Shown in pieces: positions 1 through 10,899 of a DNA stretch of 64,000 nt. Each line of letters begins with the position of its first letter. Position 1 is the stretch's first letter. Under the pieces are notes generated by a model. That model did no database searches and was not told the origin of the DNA. It saw nothing but the letters and a program-made list of their open reading frames with translations. The stretch spans positions 89,221,290 to 89,285,289 of the forward strand of contig CM042138.1 of the NCBI GenBank assembly GCA_023376005.1, in the 5' to 3' direction. The position numbers were made by a program, and so were the translations under genes. The stretch comes from Doryteuthis pealeii (lineage: Eukaryota > Mollusca > Cephalopoda > Myopsida > Loliginidae).

Positions 1-196
1 CATCTTCATTGCCATTATTCCCAAGTTCACTCTGACCTGAATCGGTAGTACCAGTTTGTCCCATCTATGGGTCAAATAAATCTGTTTAAAAATTATTATT
101 ACATGGGAATACCTGAAACCATATAATTGCTTGCAAAAAGGACTTTTGCATTAAATAACCTAGTAAGGATTGATGTGCCACAAAAACCAACCAAGT
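1..196 (+). repeat. RepB element, 5' end outside the window
   Basis: This is the 3' two thirds of the RepB family: the block 'cattgccattattcccaagt', the 'ggtagtacc' block, the 'atgggtcaaataaatctgtt' block and the tail 'gcattaaataacc...gattgatgtgcca'. The same order recurs at 7838, 8738, 51950, 54092 and 60886. It has no coding capacity. I infer a non-autonomous retroposon because copies start at variable 5' points and share a fixed tail. Confidence 0.7.
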
Positions 197-399
197 ATTC
201 CATTGATCTCTGATTATTGTCTAGTTATTTTTAGTATGAGATATCCAGTGTGAATCACACACACTAGCAACGATCTGTTAGTTTAATTAGCTATTACATT
301 CTTTAAGGTCCCCATTGATCTACTATTGTAGGCATTTTGTAAGATATAAAATATGAAATAGATCCCTAATTAGGACTGAACCTATTCTTGTAGTGTCCA

Positions 400-636
400 T
401 CACAAGTGGATTTAACAGGTTTGAATTCAGTGTTTTCCTTCTCCTAGACTGGTTGCCTAACCAAGGTTAAAGAGTCCAGTCTTTCCTACTATTTACCCAT
501 AGCTAGAGGGAGAGTAGTTGTCTTCATAGCTTTCCCAAGGGTATTAGCACTATGTGAATTGTAGCTTCATCCAGGATTTGAACTTGTGTCAACGAGTCCA
601 GTTCCTACAACTCTAACCATTACACCATGTGCCTCC
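400..636 (-). repeat. RepG tRNA-derived SINE
   Basis: On the minus strand the copy starts 'tggtgtaatggttagagttg', an A-box-like tRNA head, followed by a B-box-like 'gttcaaatcc'. The body then carries the conserved blocks seen on the plus strand as 'ctatttacccatagct' and 'ggttaaagagtccagt', ending at 'ggtttgaattcag'. This is the reference copy of RepG, the commonest SINE here. The tRNA head suggests RNA polymerase III transcription by an internal promoter (inference from the family type). Confidence 0.75.
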
Positions 637-1965
637 ATATTGCTTATTTTCATATATTTACAATAAAAAAAATCTTGATAGCAAAATAAGTGAATGAAAT
701 AAAATCGAACATTTTATCCTCATGATACTGGAAACAAGTTTAAAGAATTCTACATTTGTGTTTTTGGGGTAATCCCAAACATTGGAAACTTAAGATGTAT
801 TTAGAAGCAAGTTTAACTGACAGATTTCTCCCTAGAGACCATCTTCAACTTTTGGCTTTAGCTCAACTAAGTAATCTTATTCCTCTTCTCATGTTCATTA
901 TCAGTTTTTCCTTGGCTAGGATTTTGCATCTTTTTCTTGCTTGATGTAGTTTCCTCTACTGTCACCTTTTTAGGCACATGAAACTCAAAATAGATAGAGA
1001 ATTTGCAAGAATGCATATTCTTGCCAACAAGTAATTTTCATTAAAATATATTCAATGGGTTAATAGAAATTGAATATATGATCAGTTTTCCATGTTTAAT
1101 CAAGAATTAGATAAAGATCAAATATCCTCATGAATGGTGTGTCAATAATGCTCTGATGTCTGCATGGAAATGGTGATTTCAAGTTTGATGATCATATAAG
1201 ATCTTCCTCTTTTTATTCTTGATATTATCTATATTTTACTAAAATTCTTGTAGTTGAAATAAGAACAAAATAAAATAAAGATGGAAATTTCACTTGCCTG
1301 TCTTTATATAGAGTGTAGACCGGAAGTGAGAGGTATTGTGGGAATGGGGTGGAGGACTATAAAAACAAATTTCTGGGAGAAGATTTTTGATTTCATGAAG
1401 GCAAACTTGTGTGAGCATTACGGAATTGCAAGAAAGTGACATTGGACAGAAAGTGTAGAGTTGTGAGAGAGCGTGGTTGAGTTTGACAAACCAAGTCAAT
1501 TGAATTACAATTCTTATTATATTTGCATAAATATATGTAACCTCACTATCAATGCAGTTTGGTATAATGCCTGGCACCCTTTTTTTTAGGGTCTTGACCC
1601 TCTTCATGTGTTGCAGTCTGTGTATTCCAAGCCCCACTGACTGGGCTGAGTGATTTTCAGTCCTATTTGAATTATAATTTTGTGGAATCCGTCTTGTTAT
1701 TAGCTGTAACTAATATATTTTTATTTTATTTTTTATTTCTATTACTCTGGTGGTTTGAAAAAACCCAGATAATGTAATTTGTAAATAAAGAAATATATTA
1801 CAAACTGATATCTGGTAAAAAAGATATAAAAAAAGAAAATACCAAATCATCTGTACAGTATGAAAATAATCAAACAGCACGACAATGATTGGCCAAAAGA
1901 AAAAAAACACTGAAAAAGTTGCCTAAGCTAATATATAAAATTGTTCAATACACTAAGTAGAAACC
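637..1965. other. Unassigned AT-rich interval
   Basis: I see no repeat family, splice-bounded frame or RNA gene. The minus-strand 115-codon open stretch at 1290-1637 has no recognisable domain and is treated as chance. Confidence 0.5.
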
Positions 1966-2194
1966 TAGAAGAGCCACATAATATTTACCAAGGTTTCATC
2001 TAACGGATCTTCAGGATAATTCTTACTAAAGAGAGTTGGCATAAACAACATATGTTGTTTATTTTCATATGCTAATTTTTAAATTTTTACTTGTGACCAC
2101 TTTAATAAAATGTCATTTGTGCCAACTCTCTTTAGTCAGAAATATCCTGAAGATCATTAGGTGAAACGTAGGTTGATAGTATCTGGCTCTTTTA

Positions 2195-2200
<6 letters not shown>
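1966..2200. repeat. RepI inverted repeat with CTGAAGA...GAAAC cores
   Basis: Two arms of about 90 bp face each other: 1966-2058 and the inverted arm 2112-2200. Shared blocks are 'agagagttggca' near 2030 against 'tgccaactctct' near 2120, and 'ggatcttcagga' against 'cctgaagatc'. The right arm reads CTGAAGA-tcattaggt-GAAAC on the plus strand. The left arm reads CTGAAGA-tccgttagat-GAAAC on the minus strand. The spacer is AT-rich and the right arm abuts a (TA)n run. The core layout resembles conserved boxes of the hammerhead ribozyme; function is not established. Confidence 0.7.

Positions 2201-2235
<35 letters not shown>
2199..2235. repeat. (TA)n microsatellite
   Basis: Uninterrupted TA dinucleotides directly at the outer end of the RepI right arm. 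Confidence 0.95.
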
Positions 2236-2238
<3 letters not shown>

Positions 2239-3289
2239 GTGTGTTTTTGCAGATTGGAATGGCTCATTAGAAATGTATTTCTTGGGGTCATTTTAGAGTC
2301 TTTGCAGCATCATACTTTCTCTCTCAATGACACATCCAAGAGTGATCAATTCTCAGCTGCCATTCCAATTAAATTCCCACATGGTTGCAAGAAGTCAAAA
2401 GCAAGTGTCTGTGCATGTGGGAACTTTTATGTGATCAACTGCAGGGATTTTGTCCAATTGGGATTGGTCTTCAGTTCTAACCAATCAAAAGGATTGATCT
2501 CATTGTTATTGTTTTATCCAATGAAAATTATTGATTGTAGTTTTGAATTGATAGCTCTTTTTCACCTCCATTTTGATTTTTTTTGCCTAATCACTAGAAA
2601 AGTTTTGCATCCTAGTGTATGTATTCATTTTATTTCTTCACACCAACCTTTTTTTAATTGCATACAAAAAAATAAAAAAATTGCATTTGTAAATAGATTA
2701 ATAGTTATTTGCTTATAAAAATGATTTTTCGAGTTTAGTTAAATGAATTAAGGCTAATAAAATAGGAATAATTATTCAATCATGATTTCAGTTTGTGGTT
2801 TTATTCAGAAATACTTGTTCACCTGTGCCTTCATTTTGTATGTAATTCAAACATTAATATTGATGGTATGAATTATATTGATGGTATGAATTAAAAAAAA
2901 AATTGCTGTATTTGTAAATTAAATAACTGGTTAAAATAATTTTATGATTGGCATTAAGTTGATAACATTGAAAGGCAGCATCCCATCTCACCCCTGCAGT
3001 AGACCACTCTGATTTCTTCCCTTCAAAGAGACCAATCAAAAGACCCCTCCCCCCACAAGGACCAAATGAGAGTGCCTCAATGTTATAAATATTTCTTTCC
3101 AAATTAGAGACTTCTATGAATCTCCTGTCTTCCATGTTTTATGTTTGAACCATATTCATGCTGAGGCTCGCTTAGTAGCTTCTGATAATTCTGTTCAGGC
3201 TTTTCTCTTTGATGCTCTGTTAATGCCCATGTCAGCCATTGCTTTGCTTAGAGGAGATGAGGCAAAACATCAACATCCTATTTCTAATA
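2236..3289. other. Unassigned interval with a 17-bp tandem duplication
   Basis: The interval contains scattered CCAAT/ATTGG motifs at 2450-2530, a two-copy tandem 'attgatggtatgaatta' at about 2858-2892, and a more GC-rich stretch at 2960-3250 with a TATAAATA at about 3084. The last might be an old LTR or promoter, but I could not find matching ends. The 185-codon frame through 2161-2718 encodes the (TA)n run and has no recognisable domain. Confidence 0.4.
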
Positions 3290-3491
3290 CCGGTTCAATA
3301 CCGGCCCTCACCAACTCAGCATATGAGTAGCACAGGGATATGTGTGGTAAAGTAAGGAGTTGATGATAGGTGTGGTGCTCCACCTCAGTCGCAAAAATAA
3401 TCTTCTTGGTCTAGTGCTAGTGAAAGGGGATAGACTCCCTCAATGTCTGGCTGATACCGACTTTAGGCCACCCTACAACTTTACTTTTTTA
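3290..3491 (+). repeat. RepE tRNA-derived SINE, 5' truncated
   Basis: It begins near the B-box-like 'ggttcaataccgg' and continues through 'actcagcatatgagtagcac', 'ggtgtggtgctccacctcag', 'gatagactccct' and 'gataccgactttaggcca'. It ends at a 'actttactttttta' tail. The better preserved head is in the copy at 45248. Confidence 0.75.
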
Positions 3492-4146
3492 CAATTGTTA
3501 TACAAATTTACAATCCCTTGGGAAGAGATCATAGTTCAAGCCCACTAATAAAAACTTGATAAATACCAGGAGTTAAAAAAAAATCTGCTACAATAACAGT
3601 TGGAAAATACTTCTTTGAAATACTTCTTTCTGGTTGACATTTATTAGGTATTGTGAGTTCAAATAGATTTATGATCAATTGCAGAACTTTGTCATGTTAC
3701 CTACTGTATCATCTGTCCCTGAGTTGGGCAATTGTTTAGGATGTGTTGTATGCCATTTATGCAGGTTCGTGGCACTTTGTAATACATCATACACTCCTTT
3801 GATTGTAAAACAGATTTGATCTGCTTAATTGCTTATGTTTGATTTGCTTGCTTCCTCTCCGGGGCTGCACGAATTTCCTTTTGAAGGAGCTGTCTTCCTC
3901 TCTAAGTTGCCTTTCTGTACTGTCTGCATAAAAAGTACTCTTGGTTTGCTCTTCCCTTTGTCACTCTACCTAAAATATCTTTTTGTCTCTCCCCTCTGCA
4001 ACTAGTAACTCTTTTGCTGCAAGTTTTTTCTTTCCTCTTTCATACTAGCTGTCACCACTTTGTTGTCCTTTGATATCTTGTATTGTATTAATTCACATGT
4101 GTGCATCACCATGAATTCTTCTTTGAGGCTTTTTAAAACTAGTTGC
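3492..4146. other. Unassigned pyrimidine-rich interval
   Basis: The plus strand is C/T-rich from about 3840 to 4080. 'cactttgttgtccttt' at about 4055 recurs at about 4742 beyond RepC, which is a minor dispersed repeat. No coding signal is visible. Confidence 0.4.
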
Positions 4147-4152
4147 AGTGGG

Positions 4153-4483
4153 CAGTGATGCCGATAGTTTTTTGATTTAGTGCATCCTGGGACTTACATA
4201 TTTGCTTTGAATGAGTCCCCGGGAAAATTTGTGGGTCCCAACTAAAGTTTCTTAATAGATTGTAGGGTTTTTATTTATGATCTGGGGAAAGCAGTCAAAC
4301 TCCTACCTTGTAACCTATCCTGTGTAATTCGTTTCTAAGAAAATATTGAAATGTATTTACAGTTAGCTTGAAATGGTGAGGAAGAAAAAAGACAAACACT
4401 GGGATGCATAGATATGATTTTACTGCGTCCTTTTAGATTTTTGTATGTCAGGGACACAGGATGTGCACCTATCAGCATCTCAG
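4153..4483 (+). mobile_element. RepC non-autonomous DNA transposon, 6-bp TSD AGTGGG
   Basis: The copy starts CAGTGATGCCGATAG and ends in the inverted form of the same terminus (...atcagcatctcag). Identical AGTGGG hexamers flank it at 4147-4152 and 4484-4489. It contains an extra stretch ('attgtagggtttttatttat') also present in the copy at 20269, so these two form a longer subfamily. There is no coding capacity. CAG...CTG ends are typical of hAT-like transposons, and 6-bp duplications are known for one hAT lineage; this superfamily assignment is inference. Confidence 0.85.
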
Positions 4484-4489
4484 AGTGGG

Positions 4490-5037
4490 TTCATAGTATC
4501 TTATACAGCTATACTAATCAAGTTTCTTGCCCCCCCCCCCACACACTCAACCAACGTCTGAGCTTACTGTTTACCTCCCTTTCTAATTTTTTGAACTGTC
4601 ATAATTGGAACATCATATATCATTAAAAGGCCACAGTACCCTTGGCAAGATGGCATGTTAATAAATCCAACCTTTTGAAGCAGCCTGGTAACATTGAGTT
4701 TTTAACGATTATGATTTTAGGTCTTTTTCCAGCTTCTTTATCACTTTGTTGTCCTTTAAACTTTGGTCAAATATTTTTCCCAAACTTTTAACTGGTTTCT
4801 CAGTGTTTGGATTCTTGCTTCATTTACCTTGAATTAGTATTTGTTGTCACCCTTGTCTTACTCGATTACTAATGACCTTGATTTTTCTGGTTTGAATTCC
4901 ATTCTGGCCCACTTGATTTTGTTATTTCAGTCATCTCAGTAGCCATCTCCACCCCCAGTCACTTTTCTTGTAGTCATAGAGCTTGTGGGTCCCAGTTAAG
5001 GGTTCCTGATATATGCATTCTTTTTCATTTGAAAATA
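4490..5037. other. Unassigned interval
   Basis: It contains a poly-C tract near 4531-4540 and a second copy of the 'cactttgttgtccttt' motif. Nothing else is recognised. Confidence 0.4.
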
Positions 5038-5093
5038 TCTATACATACATACATACATACATGTGTACACATATATACATGCATGCATACATT
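5038..5093. repeat. (ACAT)n microsatellite
   Basis: Tetranucleotide ACAT/ATAC units, slightly degenerate at the right end. Confidence 0.9.
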
Positions 5094-5212
5094 ACTATAA
5101 ATTCACAAAATTACATTTTCTTGTGGCTGTGAGTTATCTTTTTATCTTTTTATACTATGAGCATCCAAACACTTTAATTTTATTTGTCAATGTTTGATTT
5201 TTACATATATAG

Positions 5213-5450
5213 GGTGTATGTATTTATTAACCCCTCCACATGAGCATTTTAAACAGTTTAACTGGTTTGAATTCAGAGTTTTCCTTCTTCAAAGCCAGTT
5301 GCCATACCAAGGTTAAAGAGTCTAGTCTGCCCTGCTATTTACCCATAGCTGGAGGAACATGCATACGTTTTGCAAAATTATTAGCACTATGTGAAATGCA
5401 AACTGCCTTGTCCATTTTCTATGATGGTAACTATTATACCATGAGCGCCA
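5213..5450 (-). repeat. RepG SINE
   Basis: A near-complete minus-strand copy: the head is read on plus as 'ctattataccatgagcgcc', the body as 'ctatttacccatagctggag', and the 3' end as 'ttattaacccctccacatga'. Confidence 0.75.
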
Positions 5451-5657
5451 TATATATATTTGATGTAGGTATTAAATAACAAGACCGAATCTTAACTTGA
5501 ATGCATAAAACATGTGGTATACGTTAACCAATGAGCAAGCATGAACAATTTCCAAATGTTTCAAGCTGCTCCTATAGTTTGCTGTTGTGTAACTTGATTT
5601 GTTTTTTTGTTTTTTATTTTTAAAAAATTTTCTTTTCTTCTGATGTACCATAAAAAC

Positions 5658-5875
5658 AGGCAGGGGGAGTCTCTGTGGCACAGTTGGTAACATGCTGGAT
5701 TACGACATTGGAGTTTGCGAGTTTGAATTCTAGCCATGCTATTATGTTGACTTTCAGACTAATACTCTTGAGAAAGGTATGAACCTCATCACCCCCAGCT
5801 ATGGGTTAAATAGTACCACTACTATTCTTCTACAAGGATGGTTTTGGCCATACCATTAAACGAAGAAACCAAACA
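5658..5875 (+). repeat. RepN tRNA-like SINE with RepB-like tail
   Basis: The head 'gtggcacagttggtaacatg' is A-box-like and 'gagtttgaattctagcc' is B-box-like at tRNA-like spacing. The body 'actcttgagaaaggtatgaa' and 'cagctatgggttaaatagta' leads into a decayed 'ttggccataccattaaacga' tail. It differs in its head from RepG and RepF. Confidence 0.6.
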
Positions 5876-6104
5876 AGAAATGGGCTGTTCATAAATCGAG
5901 CAACATATCAATTTAATATTTTTTGTGAAAATTGCATGTTTTTTTAACTGAACGTTATGGTGAAGAATACACATAATGTGTATTCTTACTGCATCTTAAA
6001 ATGACATCAGAGATGATTGAGGGGACGTTGAAGATGATGGATGTCGTAGATGTCTGTGCATATCATGATTTGAATTCTAAAAATATATTCAAAATTTGAA
6101 ATGG

Positions 6105-6683
6105 TCAGTAGAATACACAGACTGCACCTCTACAGAGGTGTAAGACTCCCTCCAAATGGGGTCACCTATTGGCTGTAGGTGGCGACCCATGATGCTTAAG
6201 GATGGAACCCATGTAGCTGAGCAGTCCATGCAACATTCCACTTTGGCCCTTACTTAAGCTAAACAGGAGGTCGGAGAGGTCACCTCCGATCAATCGGTTG
6301 GTCACGTCAAACCCTAGCACATATATGATTGCCCCAACTCTATTGCCCTTATGGCAAGCCCCAATCCTTTTTATCATATAGGTGCTAGAAGGCAGTGACT
6401 GAGGGTCTTTATGTCCTGGGAATGACGTTAAACTCTATCCGATGGTGAAGTTCCAGTTCTGGAGGTTTGGGGGATGTGGAGCACCCCTTCATCACCATTG
6501 CTCCCAGGTCTTCTCTGACCCAAAATGGTAGTACCTGTTAAGGTCCTATCTATGGGTTAAATAGAAAAATGTGTTTATAAAAAAAATTGAGTATCCATTA
6601 AGAATGAATTTATTTCAAAACTTTGTTGGCATTAAATGACCCACTGAGGTTGATATGCCGTAAAACAAAACAAACCAAACAAA
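6105..6683 (+). repeat. RepA element, near full length
   Basis: This is the reference copy of RepA. The order is a head 'tagaatacacagactgcacc'; a block 'atgatgcttaaggatggaac'; 'ccgatcaatcggttggtcac'; 'atcatataggtgctagaagg'; 'tgtcctgggaatgacgttaa'; 'ggtagtacctgtt'; and a tail 'ggcattaaatgacccactga' followed by 'ggttgatatgccgtaaaac'. RepB has the same head type, the 'tgtcctgggtatgac' middle and the same tail, but lacks most of the 260 bp between. The minus-strand open frame at 6162-6377 is repeat shadow. Confidence 0.8.
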
Positions 6684-7485
6684 ATAACTTTTCAACAGCT
6701 ATAGTTTTCAGCATCCTCACTGAATGCTACTTACAAAAACTTAAATAATAAACTCCAAGTGTCTTTTTTAAAAATTAAATGTCAAGATCTTAAACAATTC
6801 CTTTTTTTTTTTTTTTTAAATAAATTTTTGAAGCTGTCTATTTCTTTTTGTGGAGATCCTGTAGTTAAAAAGTGGAAACCATTGAATTGTATTTGATGAA
6901 TGATTTACTTTGTGAGAAATTGGCAAAGGTGTCCAAATTATGTGTAATTTTGGAAACAAAGAACTGCTTTGTAGGTATTATGAGCAGAAAGGTGTGGATA
7001 TTCTCAGTTTTTCAATCAGTGCTGGGTAGAAATTGCCATGAGTGAAAATCCGTTTGATAATCACATGCAGTATCTGGCAAAGCAAAGAAGCAGTTGGCAC
7101 GATTGACTAACCCGAAGACATTTCACCATTCACTCTGCTTGTTGCATTTCATATCCTCTTGGCTGATTGTAGTACAAATGAAAGGATGAGCCAAATGAAA
7201 GAAAGAAAAAAAATGGGGGGGGGGGCTGCTAATTACAGGGATTTTATGACAAATAGTTTTAGATGTAAAGTTAAGCCTTTTGAGAAATTAAATGATATGG
7301 ATATCTTTATGCTTTAGGTTCGAAGAAAAGGAAGAATGTGAAAAAAAAAAACAAAAAACAATTTCAATCCCTTTTTGCCCTTCCTAGAAGAATAAAATTT
7401 TTAATTGGAAAATAAATCGAGTAACTTTATTCCATGCCTTTTTGCTTATTTAAAAAAATGTTCTAATGTGCCAGGTTGTATTGGG
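6684..7485. other. Unassigned interval
   Basis: It holds a poly-T run near 6802-6818 and a poly-G run at 7215-7225. No repeat family or gene is recognised. Confidence 0.4.
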
Positions 7486-7800
7486 GATTTATGTGAGTAG
7501 TAAGTACGCCAATCCTACTACTATCGATCAAATGTGGATAGCCGTTGGCTCCCCTGGAGATCATCCCTCCTTTGACAGTTCTTTTTAGTGATGCTGGGTG
7601 TCCACCCACCCATCTCACCAGACAAGCCGAGGCATGTCTGATAGGGGTGCCAGTTTAGTTGCCAGCAGACCGACCATGGAAAAGGTAGTATTAGGTTACA
7701 TGGTACTACTACCAGGTAAGAAAGAAGACCTAACCTCACACACTCTAATGTGACTATAGTCAAAGTCGTAGCACTGTAGACAAATTTCATAATACATTTC
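7486..7800 (-). repeat. LINE-related untranslated fragment
   Basis: The reverse complement of 7486-7531 ('gatagtagtaggattggcgt') matches the start of the element at 17590 ('gatagtagtaggattggggt'), including 'ttactactcac' and 'aaatcccca'. It is relatively GC-rich. I treat it as a piece of the same retroelement in opposite orientation. The 93-codon minus-strand frame here has no domain I recognise. Confidence 0.5.
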
Positions 7801-7837
7801 ATTTGCTTGTCTGCATACTAACTAGGACAATTTACCC

Positions 7838-8288
7838 ACCCTGTCAGCAAGGCTTAGAATATACTGACTATATCTCCTGCAGCGAGGCAAGACCCCCCCC
7901 CAATGGATATTCTGAGTATGATACTAAACTGCATCTGATAGTGGGGCTAAACCTCTAAGGAGTGTGGAGTATCTCTTCAATTATCATTAGTCACAAGTCC
8001 ACTCTGACTTGTAGTGATAGTACCTGCTAGGGTCCATCTATGGATCAACTAAATCGGTTTTAAAAATTATTAATATTAGATGAAATACTTGAAACCATAA
8101 ACTGTCTGCAAATTATTTACATTAGGTAGGAATACTTGGTATCATATAGATGTGTGCAGAAAATTTTTAAGAAACAACTACACAAATCAAATTTAAATAT
8201 GAATGTAAAATGTATACAATTTCCTAACCTCCAGGCATTAAGTAACCCTAGATGGGTTGGCATGCTGTTCAAGTCAATCCAATCAATA
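7838..8288 (+). repeat. RepB element, near full length
   Basis: It runs from the head 'gtcagcaaggcttagaatat' through 'gatactaaactgcatctgat' to the double block 'attattaatattagatgaaa' and 'aggaatacttggtatcatat', then the tail 'ggcattaagtaaccctagat'. Copies at 8738 and 60886 share this longer 'aactacacaaa' 3' variant. Confidence 0.75.
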
Positions 8289-8424
8289 AATCACCATAAA
8301 TTTACTGATTCAATTCAGAAAGTTTTTTTTTTTTCTAATACCACCTCATAACATTTGCATTGATTATCATATTATGGTAATTTTTAAATCTTTTAAATAA
8401 ATCTTTTTAGAAAGCATAATTTTT

Positions 8425-8545
8425 GGTTTGTTTTGTTTTATGGCAAATCAACCTCAGTGGGTCATTTAATGCCGATAAACTTTTGAAATAAATTCATTCT
8501 TAATGGATACTCAATTCTTTTTTATAAACACATTTTTCCTACTCA
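8425..8545 (-). repeat. RepA 3' fragment
   Basis: It is the reverse complement of the RepA tail at about 6555-6680, including 'tcattcttaatggatactca'. It is an isolated tail-only fragment. Confidence 0.75.
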
Positions 8546-8559
8546 TGTTGAGGGGTTGG

Positions 8560-8733
8560 TAAATATTTATATATTTATATTTACCCAATGCTTTGCTATG
8601 AGCAGCATGTAGCACAGGGTCAGTTTTCCTTCTCATAGAATGATTTCCTAATCAAGGCTCAATACACCAGCCTGGTCTACTATTACCCATAGTTGGGGGA
8701 AAATGAGAGATTCATACCTTTCCCAAGGCCATT
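8560..8733 (-). repeat. RepG SINE, one half of a split copy
   Basis: The body of a minus-strand RepG ('tactattacccatagttggg') stops at 'ggccattag' and resumes after 9097. The inserted DNA is RepB. Confidence 0.75.
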
Positions 8734-8737
8734 AGTT

Positions 8738-9097
8738 GCCCTGTTGGTAGAGCCTGGAATATGACTGTATTCTTTGCAGAGAAGCAAACCCACCCAAAAG
8801 GTGTGTTCTGGGTATGACACTAAACTGCATCTGATGATGAGGCTCCAGTTCTGGAGAGTGTGTAGTACTCCTTTATTGCCATTACTCCTAGGTTCATTCT
8901 GACCAGAGTGGTAGTACCTGTTAGTCTCATCTATAGGTTAAAAATTATTCATATTTATTAGGATTGTGTTAAAAAAAAACTCTTAAGAAGCAATTACACA
9001 AAAAATGTAAATATAAAGGTACCATGAATGTGATTCCCTAACCTCTAAACATAAATTAACCCTAGATGGGTTGACATGCCATAAAAATCAATCAAGG
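8738..9097 (+). repeat. RepB element inserted into RepG
   Basis: A complete RepB from 'cctgttggtagagcctggaa' to 'ttgacatgccataaaaatca'. The flanks 'ggccattag' (left) and 'ggcaataag' (right) agree at 7 of 9 positions and look like a target-site duplication. This is direct evidence that RepB moved by insertion, and a duplication of about 9 bp suits retroposition. Confidence 0.75.
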
Positions 9098-9201
9098 GCA
9101 ATAAGCGCAAAGTGAAATGCAAACAGCCTTGTCCAATATTTGAACTCTAATTGTAGATTCAATTTCCTATGACAAAAGCTGTTATGCTAAGTGTACCTGT
9201 A
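9098..9201 (-). repeat. RepG SINE, second half of the split copy
   Basis: It resumes with 'aaagtgaaatgcaaacagcc' and ends at the tRNA-like head, read on plus as 'gctgttatgctaagtgtacc'. With 8560-8733 it reconstitutes one element. Confidence 0.7.
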
Positions 9202-9249
9202 GGAGTTGGATATTAATTTTTTATCTTACATAATGAAGAAAAATCCCAT

Positions 9250-9278
9250 GCACACACACACACACACACACACACACA
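9250..9278. repeat. (CA)n microsatellite
   Basis: A perfect CA dinucleotide run. Confidence 0.95.
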
Positions 9279-9719
9279 AGAAAATAATTAGTTATATCAT
9301 TCTGATATTTGCATAATCTATTTCTGCTGACTGCTAAATTGTTTAAAATCTTCCCACTCAACAGAATAATGATGGCCATTGTATTTGCTTATAGCAGCAG
9401 TAAAATCTCTAAAAATGTCTGTTTTGCATCTTTTGCCAGAGTGAACAAATTCAATAAAACAGGTTAGTAAAATTTGTTGGCCCAAACTATAAAATGAGTT
9501 GGCTAAACTATTGGCGATAAATCAAGGGGTCATTGAAGCCTGCGTTCAGAATTAGGCTGATGCCTTTTTGACAAAATCCTGCCAAAGTCCTTTTAAGCTG
9601 AAATTGATTTGCCTCCCTTTTGAATCATTTAGAAATATTTTATTTTTAAAATTAAGAAACCTATGACAAAATAAACTATGTATGCTATATATAAGCATGT
9701 CTGTGTGTTTGAGTGTGTG
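9279..9719. other. Unassigned interval
   Basis: No repeat family, gene or RNA is recognised. The overlapping minus-strand frames at 9552-9969 are driven by the adjacent TA run. Confidence 0.4.
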
Positions 9720-9731
9720 TACGTATGTATG

Positions 9732-9783
<52 letters not shown>

Positions 9784-9786
9784 CAT
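9720..9786. repeat. (GTAT)n/(TA)n microsatellite
   Basis: GTAT tetramers pass into a long TA run. The Tyr-Ile repeat peptides in frames here are artefacts of it. Confidence 0.95.
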
Positions 9787-9875
9787 TACAATCCTATGAA
9801 AATAATAGACTCTCCTAATTTGAAAAAGCAATATATAAAAGAACACAAAAAAAATACCTAACACACTACAACTGA

Positions 9876-9920
9876 CAATCCCCTGATGACGACTGATGAA
9901 ACGGTTGAAAGCACTAGGGT
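9876..9920 (+). repeat. CTGATGA...GAAAC core adjoining a LINE tail
   Basis: CTGATGA at 9883-9889 is followed, after an 8-base spacer, by GAAAC at 9898-9902. The box order is the same as in the RepI arms at 2000 and 15070, but the spacer shows no clear self-pairing. It lies just upstream of the LINE remnant starting near 9955, so it may belong to that element. Confidence 0.45.
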
Positions 9921-9954
9921 AAAGAATATGAGACAATTCCTGTACCAGCTGGAT

Positions 9955-10265
9955 TGTTGTTTTGAACAAATCTTGGAAGCAGCATCCACAAAAAAGCAGC
10001 TATAGGGTCACTTACCTCCTATCACACATACCATCTAAGTAGAGATGAACAAGACATGCTGGACACTGCTGGAGAAGTAAGGAGAAACTCATAAGTGATG
10101 TTTTTCTGTGGACACCCACACATGGGTGCACAAGATGACCAGCAAAAACTTGCATTGATCTGCTAAGTGTAAATACTGGATGCTCTGCAGAAGACTTGCC
10201 AGTCGTGCTGACTGATAGGGACTGGTGGTGATGGAGTCATAGAGAACATTATTCTTAGCACAAAT
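9955..10265 (+). pseudogene. LINE reverse-transcriptase C-terminal remnant
   Basis: Conceptual translation across frames gives pieces of a widespread animal non-LTR retrotransposon C-terminus: 'LNKSWKQHP' from 9962, then 'QL*GHLPPI', 'LWTPTHGCTR' and 'NTGCSAEDLPVVLTDRDWW'. Stops interrupt it after QL, after TR and after WW, so it cannot be expressed intact. Only the region past the polymerase domain remains, so the insertion was 5' truncated. Family assignment rests on the remembered consensus, not on a search. Confidence 0.75.
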
Positions 10266-10899
10266 AATTTGCATACAGTCAAATGGTTTCAATGTTGGTT
10301 GCTTGATTGATTTTAATGGCATATTAACCTGTCTGGGGTTATGTCATGCCTAGCAGTTAGGAAGTAATATTTTGTGTATCTATGTTTACACTTTTGTAGT
10401 AATTGGTTTTAACAATGTGTTAGCACCATTGGGGATCATGTTGTATGGTATTGATTAGGTTCATGTCTATATTCTATGGTATAATTTTATTTCCTTCAAA
10501 AAGGACAGAATGTCTTCTATGTTGACTTTTTTTAAATAGATCGTTCATATTGTTTGCATTAGAATAATGGTTTCTGATGTGAGCAAAAACCCTGCATTTT
10601 ATGAAAAAGTTTTTAACAGTCAAAGGTGTTTGTCATGTTTCCCACTGTGATTGTTGTTCAAATGGTTTCAGTGTTCCTATCTAATATTAATAATTCTATT
10701 CAATAATAATGATTTGGTTGCACACAGTTATGGTTTTACATATTCCTATCCAATAGTAATAATTTTCAAACTGATTGATTTGACCCAAAAATGGAACCCT
10801 AAAAACTGACTTAGTCACATTCTGCTTGTGACACAGGGGTTGAGTTAAATTGTGTTGGCATCCTTCCATCTACTAAAGATATGGCATAGTGTTCATTTT
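10266..10899. other. Unassigned interval with a diverged short repeat
   Basis: 'ttcctatctaatattaataa' near 10675 recurs as 'ttcctatccaatagtaataa' near 10742. No other structure is recognised. Confidence 0.4.

Noticed and set aside
2161..2718. A 185-codon plus-strand frame.
   Set aside because: It starts in the RepI arm, passes through the (TA)n run, and shows no domain or codon pattern suggesting protein.
9883..9902. A hammerhead ribozyme at CTGATGA...GAAAC.
   Set aside because: The 8-base spacer does not form a stem II and no flanking stems were evident, so only the motif is reported.
9552..9969. Long minus-strand reading frames rich in Tyr-Ile.
   Set aside because: They are translations of the (TA)n run. 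The same applies at 29510, 36176, 52484 and similar sites.
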